A stretch of DNA of 34,135 nucleotides from a bacterium (GTDB lineage: Bacteria; Bacillota; Clostridia; Christensenellales; UBA1242). The stretch lies in assembly GCA_024692805.1 (NCBI GenBank), contig JAILMD010000062.1:1-34135 (forward strand). Reading direction: 5' to 3'. Under the pieces are notes generated by a model. It was not told where the DNA came from, searched no databases, and saw only the letters and a program-made list of their open reading frames with translations. Both the position numbers and the translations under genes were made by a program. Shown piece after piece: positions 14,818 to 24,385 of this stretch (within the stretch, counting starts at the first letter, position 1; every line of letters begins with the position of its first letter).

Positions 14818-16245
14818 ATGAACATGGAAAAACAAAATTTACTTAGGTTAAGGTATTTTATTATTGCTTGCGTTTTAGCAATAACTTTTGTTGCCGGAAG
14901 TTTAGTGTTTTTAAAATATGGTGAAACAGAAGTTGCTAATGCTGAAAGCTATTATAAAAGTGGCGAAAATTTAACCGCAATAACAACAACCGGTAACGGA
15001 ACTAACGTTCCTGACAATGGAGTTTTCACGATTAAATTTACTGGGCAATATACTGTTCCTGCTTTTACTAACGGCGGAAGCGACCCAGCAACTGTTAAAT
15101 ATAACCTTGCGCTTTGCGGAGATAGTGAGGGAACAACTAGCAAAGTTTATCCTCAAAACACTTATATTAGGCTTATCGATTTTTCATCAGGTAACTATGA
15201 CGATTATATTTATTTAAGAACGGTTGCTAACGATGAAACAAGCGTTATCAGCCTTTCAACTTTTGCTCATGGAAGTTATACTTTTAGAGATGGTTATGCC
15301 TTAACAGTTGGTGCAACTGAAACTGAAAGTTTCCAATTTATTATTGATCTTTCTCAAACAGAGTTTACAATCAGCAATGATTATTATTTCATTTTAAACA
15401 GAGTTGTAACAACTGACAGTGCTGTAACAACAACAAAAATTGGTTCAGTTAAAGTTAGTTTTGTTCACGTTACAACAACGTTTGCGCTTTCTAGCAGCTT
15501 TACCGGGAATTTTTATACATCTTCAAACAATGCCTTTGATTTAACCATAACCCCAACTTTAACTAACGCAGCAAGTGATCTTATGTTTAGCCAATATGGC
15601 CGTGGAGTTAAGGTTGAAATTGTTAATAATACTATTCCAGCGCTAACTAGCATTACTGCTATTTATAACAATGAAACTTATGGTAATGATTGGTCAAATG
15701 TTAAACCTGTTTTGTTTAGCACTGATCAAGTCAGTCACGTAACGATTAAAATGAATATTCCAACAGGCGTTATGGCTAATGGAAGTTATACCTTTAGGTT
15801 TACGCTTTATGATGAATATAACAGGACGCTTGCAACAGCAACAACAAGCGCAATAACTTTGGTTAATACTGATTTTACTATTAACCCTAAGTCTTACATT
15901 AGAGAAAGTGGAGTTTATGAACAAAACTTTGTTTATAAGAAGGGCACTTCAACTAATATTGCCTTTGATATAACTAGCACGCTTCCTAATGACACAACGT
16001 TTACAACTCAAATTCAAAAGCGTGATTATAACCTTGATTATAACAATGTTACAATCTCAGGAATAACTCAAAACTATTCTTATTCAAGCCTTAACACAAC
16101 TTCTCCGTTAACAAGGGCGATGGTGTTTAACTTTAGCAACGTTAGCGAAATAACGGAAGGCGTTTATAGGTTAAAGATTGATGTTGTTAACGCCAACGGC
16201 GAAACGGCCTATACGGCTTACTCTTACTTCGTTGTTATTGAGTAA
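14818..16245 (+). CDS. Secreted beta-rich surface protein of unknown function
   Basis: This 475-residue protein (473 if the ATG at 14824 is used, which the promoter position favours) starts with a basic stretch and a hydrophobic helix (about 13-31). A likely signal peptidase site follows VANA near residue 42. The mature part is rich in Ser, Thr, Asn and Tyr with alternating hydrophobics, as in Ig-like or jelly-roll folds. A loose internal repeat is visible: HGSYTFRDGY and LSQTEFTIS in the first half match NGSYTFRFTL and LVNTDFTIN in the second. I see no catalytic motif, sorting signal or cell-wall-binding domain. It could be released, or held by an uncleaved N-terminal helix. A strong promoter suggests abundant expression. 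Confidence 0.85.
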   Translation: MNMEKQNLLRLRYFIIACVLAITFVAGSLVFLKYGETEVANAESYYKSGENLTAITTTGNGTNVPDNGVFTIKFTGQYTVPAFTNGGSDPATVKYNLALCGDSEGTTSKVYPQNTYIRLIDFSSGNYDDYIYLRTVANDETSVISLSTFAHGSYTFRDGYALTVGATETESFQFIIDLSQTEFTISNDYYFILNRVVTTDSAVTTTKIGSVKVSFVHVTTTFALSSSFTGNFYTSSNNAFDLTITPTLTNAASDLMFSQYGRGVKVEIVNNTIPALTSITAIYNNETYGNDWSNVKPVLFSTDQVSHVTIKMNIPTGVMANGSYTFRFTLYDEYNRTLATATTSAITLVNTDFTINPKSYIRESGVYEQNFVYKKGTSTNIAFDITSTLPNDTTFTTQIQKRDYNLDYNNVTISGITQNYSYSSLNTTSPLTRAMVFNFSNVSEITEGVYRLKIDVVNANGETAYTAYSYFVVIE

Positions 16246-16251
16246 AAACTT

Positions 16252-16276
16252 AACCTGCTGAATAGCAGGTTTTTTT
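16252..16276 (+). terminator. Intrinsic terminator after the secreted protein gene
   Basis: The stem AACCTGCT/AGCAGGTT (16252-16259 with 16264-16271) has loop GAAT and a T run. The next gene starts only 18 bases past it. Confidence 0.9.
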
Positions 16277-16293
16277 ATTGCATAAATTTTACT

Positions 16294-17319
16294 ATGAGAA
16301 AAAACGTGGTAAAAGCCATTGTTGTTTTTTTGCTCTGCGGAGTTGTTGTTTTTGTTTCAGGGGTTATTTTTAAGATGAAGAAACCGGCTGAAAGTAGCAA
16401 GAGCGATTTTTTTGCGCCCCAAATTTCAAACGAACAAAAAATCTTAGAACTTTGGTATGTTGAAACATTTGAGGGTGGGGCTTCGTCACGAAGTGCTTGG
16501 CTTAATAATGTTGCGGTTGAGTTTGAAAAAGAAAATAGCGGGCAGTTTGTTTTAGTTAAATCGATAACTGAAAGCGAGTTAGCAATTCACTTAGCAAATG
16601 GCGAGTTTTGTGACCTTATCTGTTTTGGCTCAGGAATAAGCGAAAACCTAGAAAACAGCTTATATTCGTTAACCCCTGAAGACTATAAAATATCACAAAC
16701 AAATCTTAAAAACAGTGCTATAAAAAACGGCAATCTTTTGGCGGTTCCCATTATGTTTAATGGCTATGCACTTATTTCAACTGAACTTGAAAATTTAAGC
16801 GAAAATCTTTTTACAAGTGGCGAAATAATCGAACAAAGGCGAGGCAATAAGAAGATTTATTCGTGCATTTATGGTGGTAAAAATAGAGTTGGTGCGCAAA
16901 ACGTAATTAACCTAAAAAGCGCTGAAAGTGAGATGAGTATTTATCCAGAAAGTTATAAACTTTCAACTTTTGAAGCCTATTCAAATTTTAATAACGGCAA
17001 GGCTAAGATTTTAATAGGAACACTTCGTGACGTTTTTAGAATGCAAAACAAATTAGATTTAGGCGTTATAGATAAGTTAACAATAGAGCCACTTTCTTCG
17101 TTTACAGACTTAGTTTGTTATCTTTCAATAGGTAAAACCATAAGCGAAGATAAATTAAGCGTTGCTGAAAGTTTTTTAAAGTTTGTTTTAAGCGATAAAA
17201 TTCAAACTAGCCTTAATTTAGTAGGGCAGTTTTCGCCGTGTAAAGATATCTTTAATGATGGAATTTTAGATCAACTTGAAAATGTTTATTCTAATGCGAA
17301 ATGCCCAAATCTATTTTGA
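16294..17319 (+). CDS. Membrane-anchored solute-binding-like protein (SBP_bac_1 type)
   Basis: This 341-residue protein has one N-terminal hydrophobic helix (about 7-25) followed by an extracellular domain. The segment ILELWYVETFEGG, then AVEFEKENSGQFVLV and a later block of the type CDLICFGSG resemble family 1 extracellular solute-binding proteins of sugar ABC transporters. A cysteine (FLLCG) lies in the helix, but a proper lipobox is not visible, so it is probably anchored by the helix. No permease or ATPase is adjacent. It could work with a distant transporter or have taken on a sensing or envelope role. The ATG follows a terminator closely and has no ribosome site. Confidence 0.75.
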   Translation: MRKNVVKAIVVFLLCGVVVFVSGVIFKMKKPAESSKSDFFAPQISNEQKILELWYVETFEGGASSRSAWLNNVAVEFEKENSGQFVLVKSITESELAIHLANGEFCDLICFGSGISENLENSLYSLTPEDYKISQTNLKNSAIKNGNLLAVPIMFNGYALISTELENLSENLFTSGEIIEQRRGNKKIYSCIYGGKNRVGAQNVINLKSAESEMSIYPESYKLSTFEAYSNFNNGKAKILIGTLRDVFRMQNKLDLGVIDKLTIEPLSSFTDLVCYLSIGKTISEDKLSVAESFLKFVLSDKIQTSLNLVGQFSPCKDIFNDGILDQLENVYSNAKCPNLF

Positions 17320-17369
17320 TTTTATGGTTTTAAAAGATTGAAAAATTTTTAAAAATGGAGTAAACTAAA

Positions 17370-18290
17370 ATGTGTAAGAAAAAGTTTTTAAACTTCTTAC
17401 CAAAATCTCGGCTTCTTGAAAATGTTAGCCTAAAAAACTTCACAACTTTTAGAATTGGTGGGGTTAGTAAATGGCTGGCTTTTCCTAAAAGTTTTAACGA
17501 AGTTAAACGAATTATAAACCATTGCAAAAAGTTTAACGTTAGTTATTTTTGTTTAGGCGAAGGCAGTAACACTCTTTTTTGTGATGGCGGGTTTGATGGC
17601 GTTGTAATTTCGCTTAAAAAACTTAACAAAATCAAGAGAAAGGGCAATATTATTTCGGCTTATGCTGGGCTAACAATTAGCGAGGTTATTTCATTTGCTA
17701 AAACAAACTCTCTTTCAGGGCTTGAATGGGCAACGGGAATTCCTGCTAGCGTTGGCGGAGCGGTTGTTAATAATGCTGGTTGTTTTGGATATGACATTTC
17801 ACAATCAGTTAACCGCGTTTATGCGCTAAAAGATGGCAAGATTGTTAGGTTTTGGGCAAATCAATGTGACTTTTCTTACCGCCACTCAATATTTTCTAAC
17901 AGTTTAATTGTTTTAAAAGTTGAATTTAAGTTAAACAAAGAAAGCAAGGAATTTATTGAGAAAAAAATTAAAGAGTTTATAACAAAACGAATTAATCTTC
18001 AGCCTCGTGGGTTTAGCGCTGGAAGCGTTTATAAAAAAGTTGGCTCAGTTAGCGCCGGTAAAATTATTGATGAATTAGGGCTAAAAGGAACAAGGGTTGG
18101 TGACGCTATAGTTAGCCCGAAACACGCTAACTTTATAATTAATCTTGGTAATGCAACATCAGCTGACGTTTTAAGACTAATGCAAATTATTGAAGATAAG
18201 GTTAAAACTGAAAGAAAAATTGTTTTAACTAGGGAAATAATAATCATAGGAGAAAGTAATGAAAATAACAGGGGATTATCACAGCCATAG
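17370..18290 (+). CDS. murB: UDP-N-acetylenolpyruvoylglucosamine reductase
   Basis: This 306-residue flavoenzyme reduces UDP-GlcNAc-enolpyruvate to UDP-MurNAc with NADPH, the second committed step of peptidoglycan precursor synthesis. FAD-binding landmarks are TTFRIGG, GEGSN (63-67) and GIPASVGGAVVNNAG (123-137). Substrate and catalytic segments include YRHS (170-173), the GS in AGSVYKK, and SAGKIIDELGLKG. Length fits the family. GGAG is nine bases before the ATG at 17370. The gene overlaps the PHP gene by 32 bases and starts the unit murB-PHP-whiA-dnaE. Confidence 0.95.
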   Translation: MCKKKFLNFLPKSRLLENVSLKNFTTFRIGGVSKWLAFPKSFNEVKRIINHCKKFNVSYFCLGEGSNTLFCDGGFDGVVISLKKLNKIKRKGNIISAYAGLTISEVISFAKTNSLSGLEWATGIPASVGGAVVNNAGCFGYDISQSVNRVYALKDGKIVRFWANQCDFSYRHSIFSNSLIVLKVEFKLNKESKEFIEKKIKEFITKRINLQPRGFSAGSVYKKVGSVSAGKIIDELGLKGTRVGDAIVSPKHANFIINLGNATSADVLRLMQIIEDKVKTERKIVLTREIIIIGESNENNRGLSQP

Positions 18291-19002
18291 TAAGTTTAGT
18301 AAATTTAACCATGGTAAAAACACGATTGGTGAAATGGCTGAGGCCGCAAAAACAAATGGACTTAAAGCGCTTGCCATAACTGACCATGGCCCAAAACATA
18401 TTCTTTATGGAATTTTAAGAAAAAACATAGAGAAGGCTAGAAATGAAGTTGATGAATTCAACAAAAATAATAAAGATGATTTTAAACTTTATTTTGGCGT
18501 TGAGGCTAACATTATTGGCAAAGATGGGAAGATTGATTTAACAGAAAAAGAAATCGAAAAACTAGATATCTTAGTTGTTGGTTTTCATAGGTTTGCATTA
18601 ACTAATTTTACTAGTTTATTAAGGCTAAACAGCAATAACAAAAAATTAATCAAAAAGCAAACTGACGCTTATATTAAAATGGTTGAAAAATATCCGGTTG
18701 ATATTATTAGCCACCCTAACGAATATATAAAACTTGACCTTAAAAGGCTTGCTAGGGTTTGCGCTAAACATGACACGCTTATTGAGTTAAACCCAAGGCA
18801 TTTTAAGTTTACTCAAAAAGATATTGCTGATATGCTTAAAACTGACGTTCAGTTTATAATCAATAGTGACGCTCACTCAACTATGAGAGTTGGCGATGTT
18901 GATTATTGTTATGAAATGGTTAAGAAATTTGGAATTCCAAAATATAAAATTGTTAACCTAGATAAAACCTATATTCCTAAGAAATTTAGAAACGAAGGAT
19001 AA
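18259..19002 (+). CDS. PHP-domain phosphoesterase (YcdX-like)
   Basis: This 247-residue stand-alone PHP protein has the metal-binding motifs of the family: D-YHSHS near the N-terminus, TDHG, the FGVEAN glutamate, the GFHRF histidine, ISHP and NSDAH near the C-terminus. Such proteins are trinuclear metal phosphatases; the substrate here is unknown. A PHP gene between murB and whiA is a recurring arrangement in Clostridia. AGGAG lies before the ATG, which is inside the end of murB, so the two are probably translationally coupled. Confidence 0.92.
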   Translation: MKITGDYHSHSKFSKFNHGKNTIGEMAEAAKTNGLKALAITDHGPKHILYGILRKNIEKARNEVDEFNKNNKDDFKLYFGVEANIIGKDGKIDLTEKEIEKLDILVVGFHRFALTNFTSLLRLNSNNKKLIKKQTDAYIKMVEKYPVDIISHPNEYIKLDLKRLARVCAKHDTLIELNPRHFKFTQKDIADMLKTDVQFIINSDAHSTMRVGDVDYCYEMVKKFGIPKYKIVNLDKTYIPKKFRNEG

Positions 19003-19005
19003 TTA

Positions 19006-19956
19006 ATGATATTTTCAAAAGTTGCAAAAGATGAAATATTAAGTGTTGAGCGTTCTATGGACGCTTTGTTTGCATTGCTTTCAGGGGAAATTCTTTCTGC
19101 TGGAAGTTTGGTTATTAACAAAAAACAAATAACTTTTGAAATGAATAGTGAAAATGAAAACTTTCTAAACTGTGTTAAAGCTCAAATTTGCCGTTGTTTT
19201 AGGGCAAGTGAATATGATGTTGATGTTAGTTTAGTTAGCAAAAATAAATATTCTTTAAAGTTAAGCCAAGAACTTGGGCCAAAGATCTTAGATGAACTTA
19301 ATATCGTTAGGGTTGACCCTAAAGGTAATTTCTTAATTAACAGAATTCCAACCGGCGAAATATTGCAAGATGAAGAATGTTTAAAATCTTATCTTGCCGG
19401 TGCTTTTGTTGGTTCTGGGTCAGTCAGCACTCCTAAAAAAGATGGTGGCGGATATCATATGGAATGGGTTTGCCAAACCGAAGAAAAGGCTGATTTCATT
19501 TGTGATAGCCTAGCTGAGTTTAACATTATTTCAAAAAAGGTTGAAAGAAACGGAACAAGTATTGCCTATATTAAGGGTAGTGATGATATTTGTCAGGCGT
19601 TAGCGCTTATGGGCGCAACAAAGGCTATGCTCAAAATTGAGTCAAGTTTAGTTGAAAGGGCAGTTAGGAACAACATTAATCGCCAATCAAACTGCCAAAG
19701 CGCAAACCTTGATAAAACGCTTGTTGCAAGCGCAAAAGAAATTAAGGCAATTCAAACAATTGAAGAAACTATTGGGCTTAATTCATTAAGAGAATCACTT
19801 AGAGATGTTGCCATAATTAGAAAAGAAAATCCACAAGCATCATTAGCTGAAATTTCTAATATGCTTGGCAATAAAATAACAAGGGCTGCGATAAGTCTAA
19901 AATTAAAGCAAATCATTAAGATTGCTGAAACACTAGGAGGAGATAATGGAGAATAA
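19006..19956 (+). CDS. whiA: WhiA-type DNA-binding regulator
   Basis: This 316-residue protein matches WhiA, a fusion of a degenerate LAGLIDADG homing-endonuclease fold with a C-terminal helix-turn-helix. The first LAGLIDADG-like helix is YLAGAFVGSGSVSTPKK near residue 130, followed by YHMEW. The HTH is near the C-terminus (SLAEISNMLGNKITRAAISL). WhiA controls sporulation septation in Streptomyces and affects cell division and chromosome segregation in Bacillus. It starts four bases after the PHP gene and overlaps dnaE by 11 bases. Confidence 0.96.
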   Translation: MIFSKVAKDEILSVERSMDALFALLSGEILSAGSLVINKKQITFEMNSENENFLNCVKAQICRCFRASEYDVDVSLVSKNKYSLKLSQELGPKILDELNIVRVDPKGNFLINRIPTGEILQDEECLKSYLAGAFVGSGSVSTPKKDGGGYHMEWVCQTEEKADFICDSLAEFNIISKKVERNGTSIAYIKGSDDICQALALMGATKAMLKIESSLVERAVRNNINRQSNCQSANLDKTLVASAKEIKAIQTIEETIGLNSLRESLRDVAIIRKENPQASLAEISNMLGNKITRAAISLKLKQIIKIAETLGGDNGE

Positions 19957-22900
19957 TTTTGTTCATCTTCATGTTCATACTGAATATAGCCTTCTTGATG
20001 GTTTTGCTAGAATTAATCAATTAGTTAAAAAGGTTAAAGAAATGGGGATGACCGCTGTTGCTATGACTGATCATGGCAATATGTATGGAACAATTCCATT
20101 TTACGATAAATGTCATAAAGAAGGAATTAAACCAATAATTGGTTGTGAGTTTTATGTTGCTGATGATTTAACTGTTAAACAAGGCAGGCAGAAAGATGAG
20201 CATCTTATTTTGCTTGCAAAAGATGAAACAGGTTTTGCTAATTTAAGTAAACTTAACACTATTGGCTTTACTGAGGGTTATTATTATGGCCACGCAAGAA
20301 TTGACTATAAAACGCTAGCCGAGCACCACGAAGGTTTAATCTGCACAACTGCTTGCATAGCAGGAACTGTTCCGCAATGTATAATTCATGATGATATGGC
20401 GGGGGCTGTTAAACAACTCCTTTGGTTTAAAGAATTGTTTGGCGATGATTTTTATATTGAGCTTCAAAACCATGGGCTTGCTGACGAATTAAAGGTTATG
20501 CCTGTTTTAAGAGAACTTGCTAAACAATATAACATTAAAACTATTGCAACTAATGACGTTCATTACATTAACAAAGATGATGCTGAAGCGCAAGACGTTT
20601 TGGTTTGTGTTCAAACAGGTAAGACTCTTGATGACCCTAACAGGTTTACAATGAGAACCTGTGACGAATATTATCTTAAAAACTATGATGAAATGATAAA
20701 AGCGCTTCCTAATGATGCAGAAGCGTTGGCTAATACTCTTGAAATTGCTGAAAAATGTAACTTTGAATTTGCTAACCTTGATAAAAACAGATATATGTTC
20801 CCAGATTATCATGCGCCTGATGGCAAAGATAATATGGCGTTCTTTGAAGAGCTTTTACACGCAGGGTTAATAAGGCGTTATGGCGAAATAACTCCTGAAA
20901 TTGAAGAAAGGGTTAATCGCGAGAAAGATATGATTGTTGGGAAAGGTTTTGTTAACTATTTCTTAACTGTTCGCGATTATATTAATGCAGCAAGAGAAAT
21001 GGGAATAAGCGTTGGCCCAGGGCGTGGCTCAGGCGCTGGAAGTGTTGTCGCTTTTGCTCTAGGAATAACTAGTGTTAACCCGCTCAAATATGATTTGTTA
21101 TTTGAAAGATTTTTGCATAACGAACGTGTTAGTGCGCCAGACTTTGATATTGACTTTGCAGCGGAACGCCGTGAAGAAGTTGTTGAATATGTTAGAAAAA
21201 AATATGGTTATGACCATGTTGCTAACATAATAACTTTTGGAACGATGAAGGCAAAGAACGCAATTAAAGACGTTGCGCGCGTTTTAGGAATGCCTTATAG
21301 CCAAGGTGACAGAATAACAAAACTTATTCCAAACGGAATTCCTTCCCCTGAAGTTATCAAAAAGGTTTTTGGGCTTTATCAAGCCAAAGAAGGCGATAAA
21401 GACTTTGGCGTTGATTATAGCGTTCCTGAGCTTGTTGAGATGTATTCAGATTCTCAAATTAAAAGGCTTGTTGACATTGCTGCTAAGGTTGAAGATTGCC
21501 CAAGGCAAACAGGTGTTCATGCTTGTGGCGTTATAATTAGCCCCCATAAACTAGGTGATATTATTCCTTTATCACGAAATGGTGACGTTATAACAACTCA
21601 ATTTGTTGGAACAGATATGGAGCGCCTTGGTCATATGAAGATGGACTTTTTAGGCCTTCAAAACTTAACAGATATTTCAGGCGCTATTGATATGATAAAA
21701 GAGAACCATGGGGTTGAAATTAACTTCGATAAGATGGAATATAACGACCCTGAAGTTTTCAAATTAATTTCAACGGGAAACACCAAGGCAATATTCCAAC
21801 TTGAAAGTCCTGGTTTTCAAAAGTTCTTAAGAGAGTTAAAACCAACCTGCCTAGAAGACATCATAGCCGGAATCAGTCTTTACAGGCCTGGTCCAATGGA
21901 TATTATCCCTAGGTATGTTCATAATAAGCACCACCCTGAAGATGTAACTTACGCTCATCCAATTCTAGAGCATATTGAAGACGTAACTTATGGCTGTATT
22001 GTTTATCAAGAGCAAGTTATGAGAATTGTTCAAGATATGGCCGGCTACACGCTTGGTCAAGCCGATAACGTTAGGCGTATGATGGGTAAGAAAAAAGTTG
22101 ACGCGATGGCGGCCGAGCAAGAAGTCTTTATTCACGGACGTGGCGAAATTGTTGATCACGGCAAGGTTAGCCCTCCAATTGACGGCTGTATTAAAAGGGG
22201 AATTCCTGAAGATATAGCAAGGCAAGTTTGGCAAGAAATGGCCAACTTCGCTAAATATGCGTTTAATAAGTCACATTCAGCTGCTTATGCTTATGTTGCT
22301 TATCAAACGGCATATCTTAAAAACTATTACGAACCAGAGTTTTTAACCTCAGTTTTAAATAACAGAATTACTAAAATTGATGAAATAACTAACTATATTT
22401 CTCATTGCCGTGAAGAAAAAATTGAAATTCTTCCGCCAGACATTAATGAGAGCGGGGCATATTTTGTTTGTAAGGGAAGAACTATAAGATATGGGCTTAG
22501 CGCGCTTAAAGGAAATGGTGAAGGTGTTTGTAAGGCTATTGTTGAAGAACGTGAAAGAAATGGTAAATTTAAAGATTTAACTGACTTTTTAAAACGAACT
22601 TTAACTCTTGGCGTTAACAAACGTGTTATTGAAGGTTTAATCTTTAGCGGAGCATTTGATTGCTTTGGCAAAAAGAGAAGCCAACTCGCAGGCGTTTATG
22701 AAAGCGCTGTAGCACTTGCTGAAAAAGAAATAAAGAGCAGATCATTAGGGCAATTTAGCATTTTTGATTCTATCGAAAATTCAGACGAGGGAAGCATAGT
22801 TTACGCTGATATAAGCGAATATCCAAAACAGGTTTTATTAAAAAAAGAGAAAGAAGTGTTAGGGCTTTATGTTTCAGGTCATCCGCTTGATGATTATGCT

Positions 22901-23542
22901 GATATTATGAAGACGTTTACCTTTAATTCTAGCATGATAACGCTTTCAAGTGGCGACGAAGTTATGAACGAAGACGGCGATTCTGAGGTTGAGGTTTTAA
23001 ATGATACCGGCCTTGAAGACGGAACGAGCGTAACTTTCGGCGGGATGATTAGCGAGTTTAAGAAAAGATATACTAAAAAAGATAATAAAACTATGGCTCA
23101 ACTTAGGGTTGAAGATAATTATGGCTCATGTGAAGTTATGGTTTTCCCTAAGGCTTATGAAAAATATAAAAACGAACTTGCTGAAGACGTTATGTTAACT
23201 ATTTATGGCAAGGTTTCAATCAAGCCTGGTGAAAGGCCAACAATAATTGGTGAAAGGCTTGAATTTTGGGAGAAGCCAAATAATAGTGAAAACCTTAACG
23301 AAAAAAAGGAAGAGGTTAAAAAGAGCCAAGTTCTTTACCTTCAATATAATGTTTTAGACCCTAAGATTCACGCAAAGGTTATGAGCGCAACAATTTCAAA
23401 ATCTGGCTCTGTTCCTGTTATTGTTCAATGGGAAAAGAAACTTTATAACAATGGTCTTAGCGTTATGATAAGTGATGAACTTATGAAAGATCTTGAAGAT
23501 CTTTTGGGGGAAGAAAACGTTAAACTTGTAACGAGATATTAA
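19946..23542 (+). CDS. dnaE: DNA polymerase III alpha subunit (DnaE)
   Basis: This 1198-residue replicative C-family polymerase has an N-terminal PHP domain with its metal ligands apparently intact (HLHVHTEYSLLDG, TDHGNMYG, GCEFYV, TACIAG, TNDVHY), so it may keep a proofreading exonuclease. The polymerase core shows GRGSGAGSVVAF and the catalytic acidic motif DFDIDF, with YRPGPMD further on. A C-terminal OB fold includes GSCEVMVFPKAYEKY. Length is normal for bacterial DnaE. AGGAGG precedes the ATG, which lies within the end of whiA. A Firmicute would normally also carry polC, which is not in this window. Confidence 0.97.
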   Translation: MENNFVHLHVHTEYSLLDGFARINQLVKKVKEMGMTAVAMTDHGNMYGTIPFYDKCHKEGIKPIIGCEFYVADDLTVKQGRQKDEHLILLAKDETGFANLSKLNTIGFTEGYYYGHARIDYKTLAEHHEGLICTTACIAGTVPQCIIHDDMAGAVKQLLWFKELFGDDFYIELQNHGLADELKVMPVLRELAKQYNIKTIATNDVHYINKDDAEAQDVLVCVQTGKTLDDPNRFTMRTCDEYYLKNYDEMIKALPNDAEALANTLEIAEKCNFEFANLDKNRYMFPDYHAPDGKDNMAFFEELLHAGLIRRYGEITPEIEERVNREKDMIVGKGFVNYFLTVRDYINAAREMGISVGPGRGSGAGSVVAFALGITSVNPLKYDLLFERFLHNERVSAPDFDIDFAAERREEVVEYVRKKYGYDHVANIITFGTMKAKNAIKDVARVLGMPYSQGDRITKLIPNGIPSPEVIKKVFGLYQAKEGDKDFGVDYSVPELVEMYSDSQIKRLVDIAAKVEDCPRQTGVHACGVIISPHKLGDIIPLSRNGDVITTQFVGTDMERLGHMKMDFLGLQNLTDISGAIDMIKENHGVEINFDKMEYNDPEVFKLISTGNTKAIFQLESPGFQKFLRELKPTCLEDIIAGISLYRPGPMDIIPRYVHNKHHPEDVTYAHPILEHIEDVTYGCIVYQEQVMRIVQDMAGYTLGQADNVRRMMGKKKVDAMAAEQEVFIHGRGEIVDHGKVSPPIDGCIKRGIPEDIARQVWQEMANFAKYAFNKSHSAAYAYVAYQTAYLKNYYEPEFLTSVLNNRITKIDEITNYISHCREEKIEILPPDINESGAYFVCKGRTIRYGLSALKGNGEGVCKAIVEERERNGKFKDLTDFLKRTLTLGVNKRVIEGLIFSGAFDCFGKKRSQLAGVYESAVALAEKEIKSRSLGQFSIFDSIENSDEGSIVYADISEYPKQVLLKKEKEVLGLYVSGHPLDDYADIMKTFTFNSSMITLSSGDEVMNEDGDSEVEVLNDTGLEDGTSVTFGGMISEFKKRYTKKDNKTMAQLRVEDNYGSCEVMVFPKAYEKYKNELAEDVMLTIYGKVSIKPGERPTIIGERLEFWEKPNNSENLNEKKEEVKKSQVLYLQYNVLDPKIHAKVMSATISKSGSVPVIVQWEKKLYNNGLSVMISDELMKDLEDLLGEENVKLVTRY

Positions 23543-23543
23543 T

Positions 23544-23574
23544 AAAAAAGAACCTAGTTTTAGGTTCTTTTTTT
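23544..23574. terminator. Bidirectional terminator between dnaE and the ABC transporter operon
   Basis: The stem AAAAAGAACCTA/TAGGTTCTTTTT has loop GTTT (23557-23560). A tract on the left and T tract on the right allow it to act on both strands. It begins just past the dnaE stop and ends just before the permease stop. Confidence 0.92.
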
Positions 23575-23575
23575 G

Positions 23576-24385
23576 TTAGTTATTTGAGCCGGTTTTCTTA
23601 GCAACTATGGTTTCTATGCCTGCTATTATGAAATACATAATACTAGCTAAAACGCAAAGGATAACAACGCCCGCCATAACGAGATTAAGATTAAAAACCT
23701 GCCCGCCATAAACGATTAAATAGCCAAGACCAGCTGAACTGTTAAGATATTCTCCCATAATAACTCCAACCCAAGCCAGCCCAACATTAATTTTTAAAAC
23801 AGAAATAATGTTAGCAAGGTTACTAGGCATAATTAGTTTAAAAAGAATTTGAGTTGGGTTAGCGCCAAGCGTTTTCATAAGTTTTATTTGTTCAACGTTT
23901 GTGTTAACAAAGCCATTTAAAATGCTTATTGTTGTTACAACAATGCAGATTAAAACTCCCATTGTTATAATGGCCTTGCTTCCGGCTCCAACCCAAACAA
24001 TAATTAATGGGCCAAGCGCAACTTTAGGAAGCGAGTTTAAAACAATAAGGTAAGGCTCAATAATTTTTCTAACCGGGGGAATAACATATAAAATTACTGC
24101 TATAACAAACCCGGCTAGTGAACTAATAAAAAAGGCAATAAGCGTTTCTTTAAGCGTTACCCAAGAGTGATAAAACAAATTTCCGTCTTTGGCAATTCTA
24201 GCAATTTCTTTAAAAATTCGCGAAGGGCTGCTCGTTATAAATGGGTCAACAATTCCAGCGTTCGCAACAATTTCCCAAATCAAAAAAATGCAAAATAGCA
24301 ATAAAATTCGACAAAAATGCGTAAAAAATACATTAAAACGCTGTTTTTGCAAAAAATGCAAATGTTCTTTTGAATAATTTTTCAC
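23576..24385 (-). CDS. ABC transporter permease, SsuC/TauC-like
   Basis: This 269-residue membrane protein has about six membrane helices and the cytoplasmic EAA loop, here LMKTLGANPTQILFKLIMPS, that docks with the ATPase. It belongs to the permease group that works with NMT1/SsuA-type binding proteins (nitrate, sulfonate, taurine, thiamine precursor, riboflavin). I place the start at the GTG at 24385, with GGAGG seven bases upstream and a GTGA overlap with the ATPase stop. A TTG at 24400 would add five residues and is less likely. It is the last gene of a three-gene operon. Confidence 0.93.
   Translation of the reverse strand: MKNYSKEHLHFLQKQRFNVFFTHFCRILLLFCIFLIWEIVANAGIVDPFITSSPSRIFKEIARIAKDGNLFYHSWVTLKETLIAFFISSLAGFVIAVILYVIPPVRKIIEPYLIVLNSLPKVALGPLIIVWVGAGSKAIITMGVLICIVVTTISILNGFVNTNVEQIKLMKTLGANPTQILFKLIMPSNLANIISVLKINVGLAWVGVIMGEYLNSSAGLGYLIVYGGQVFNLNLVMAGVVILCVLASIMYFIIAGIETIVAKKTGSNN

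Noticed and set aside
17338..17366. TTGAAA/TAAACT promoter match before murB
   Set aside because: The -10 ends only three bases before the ATG and covers the spacing region of a good GGAG ribosome site, so transcription would begin inside the gene; probably chance.
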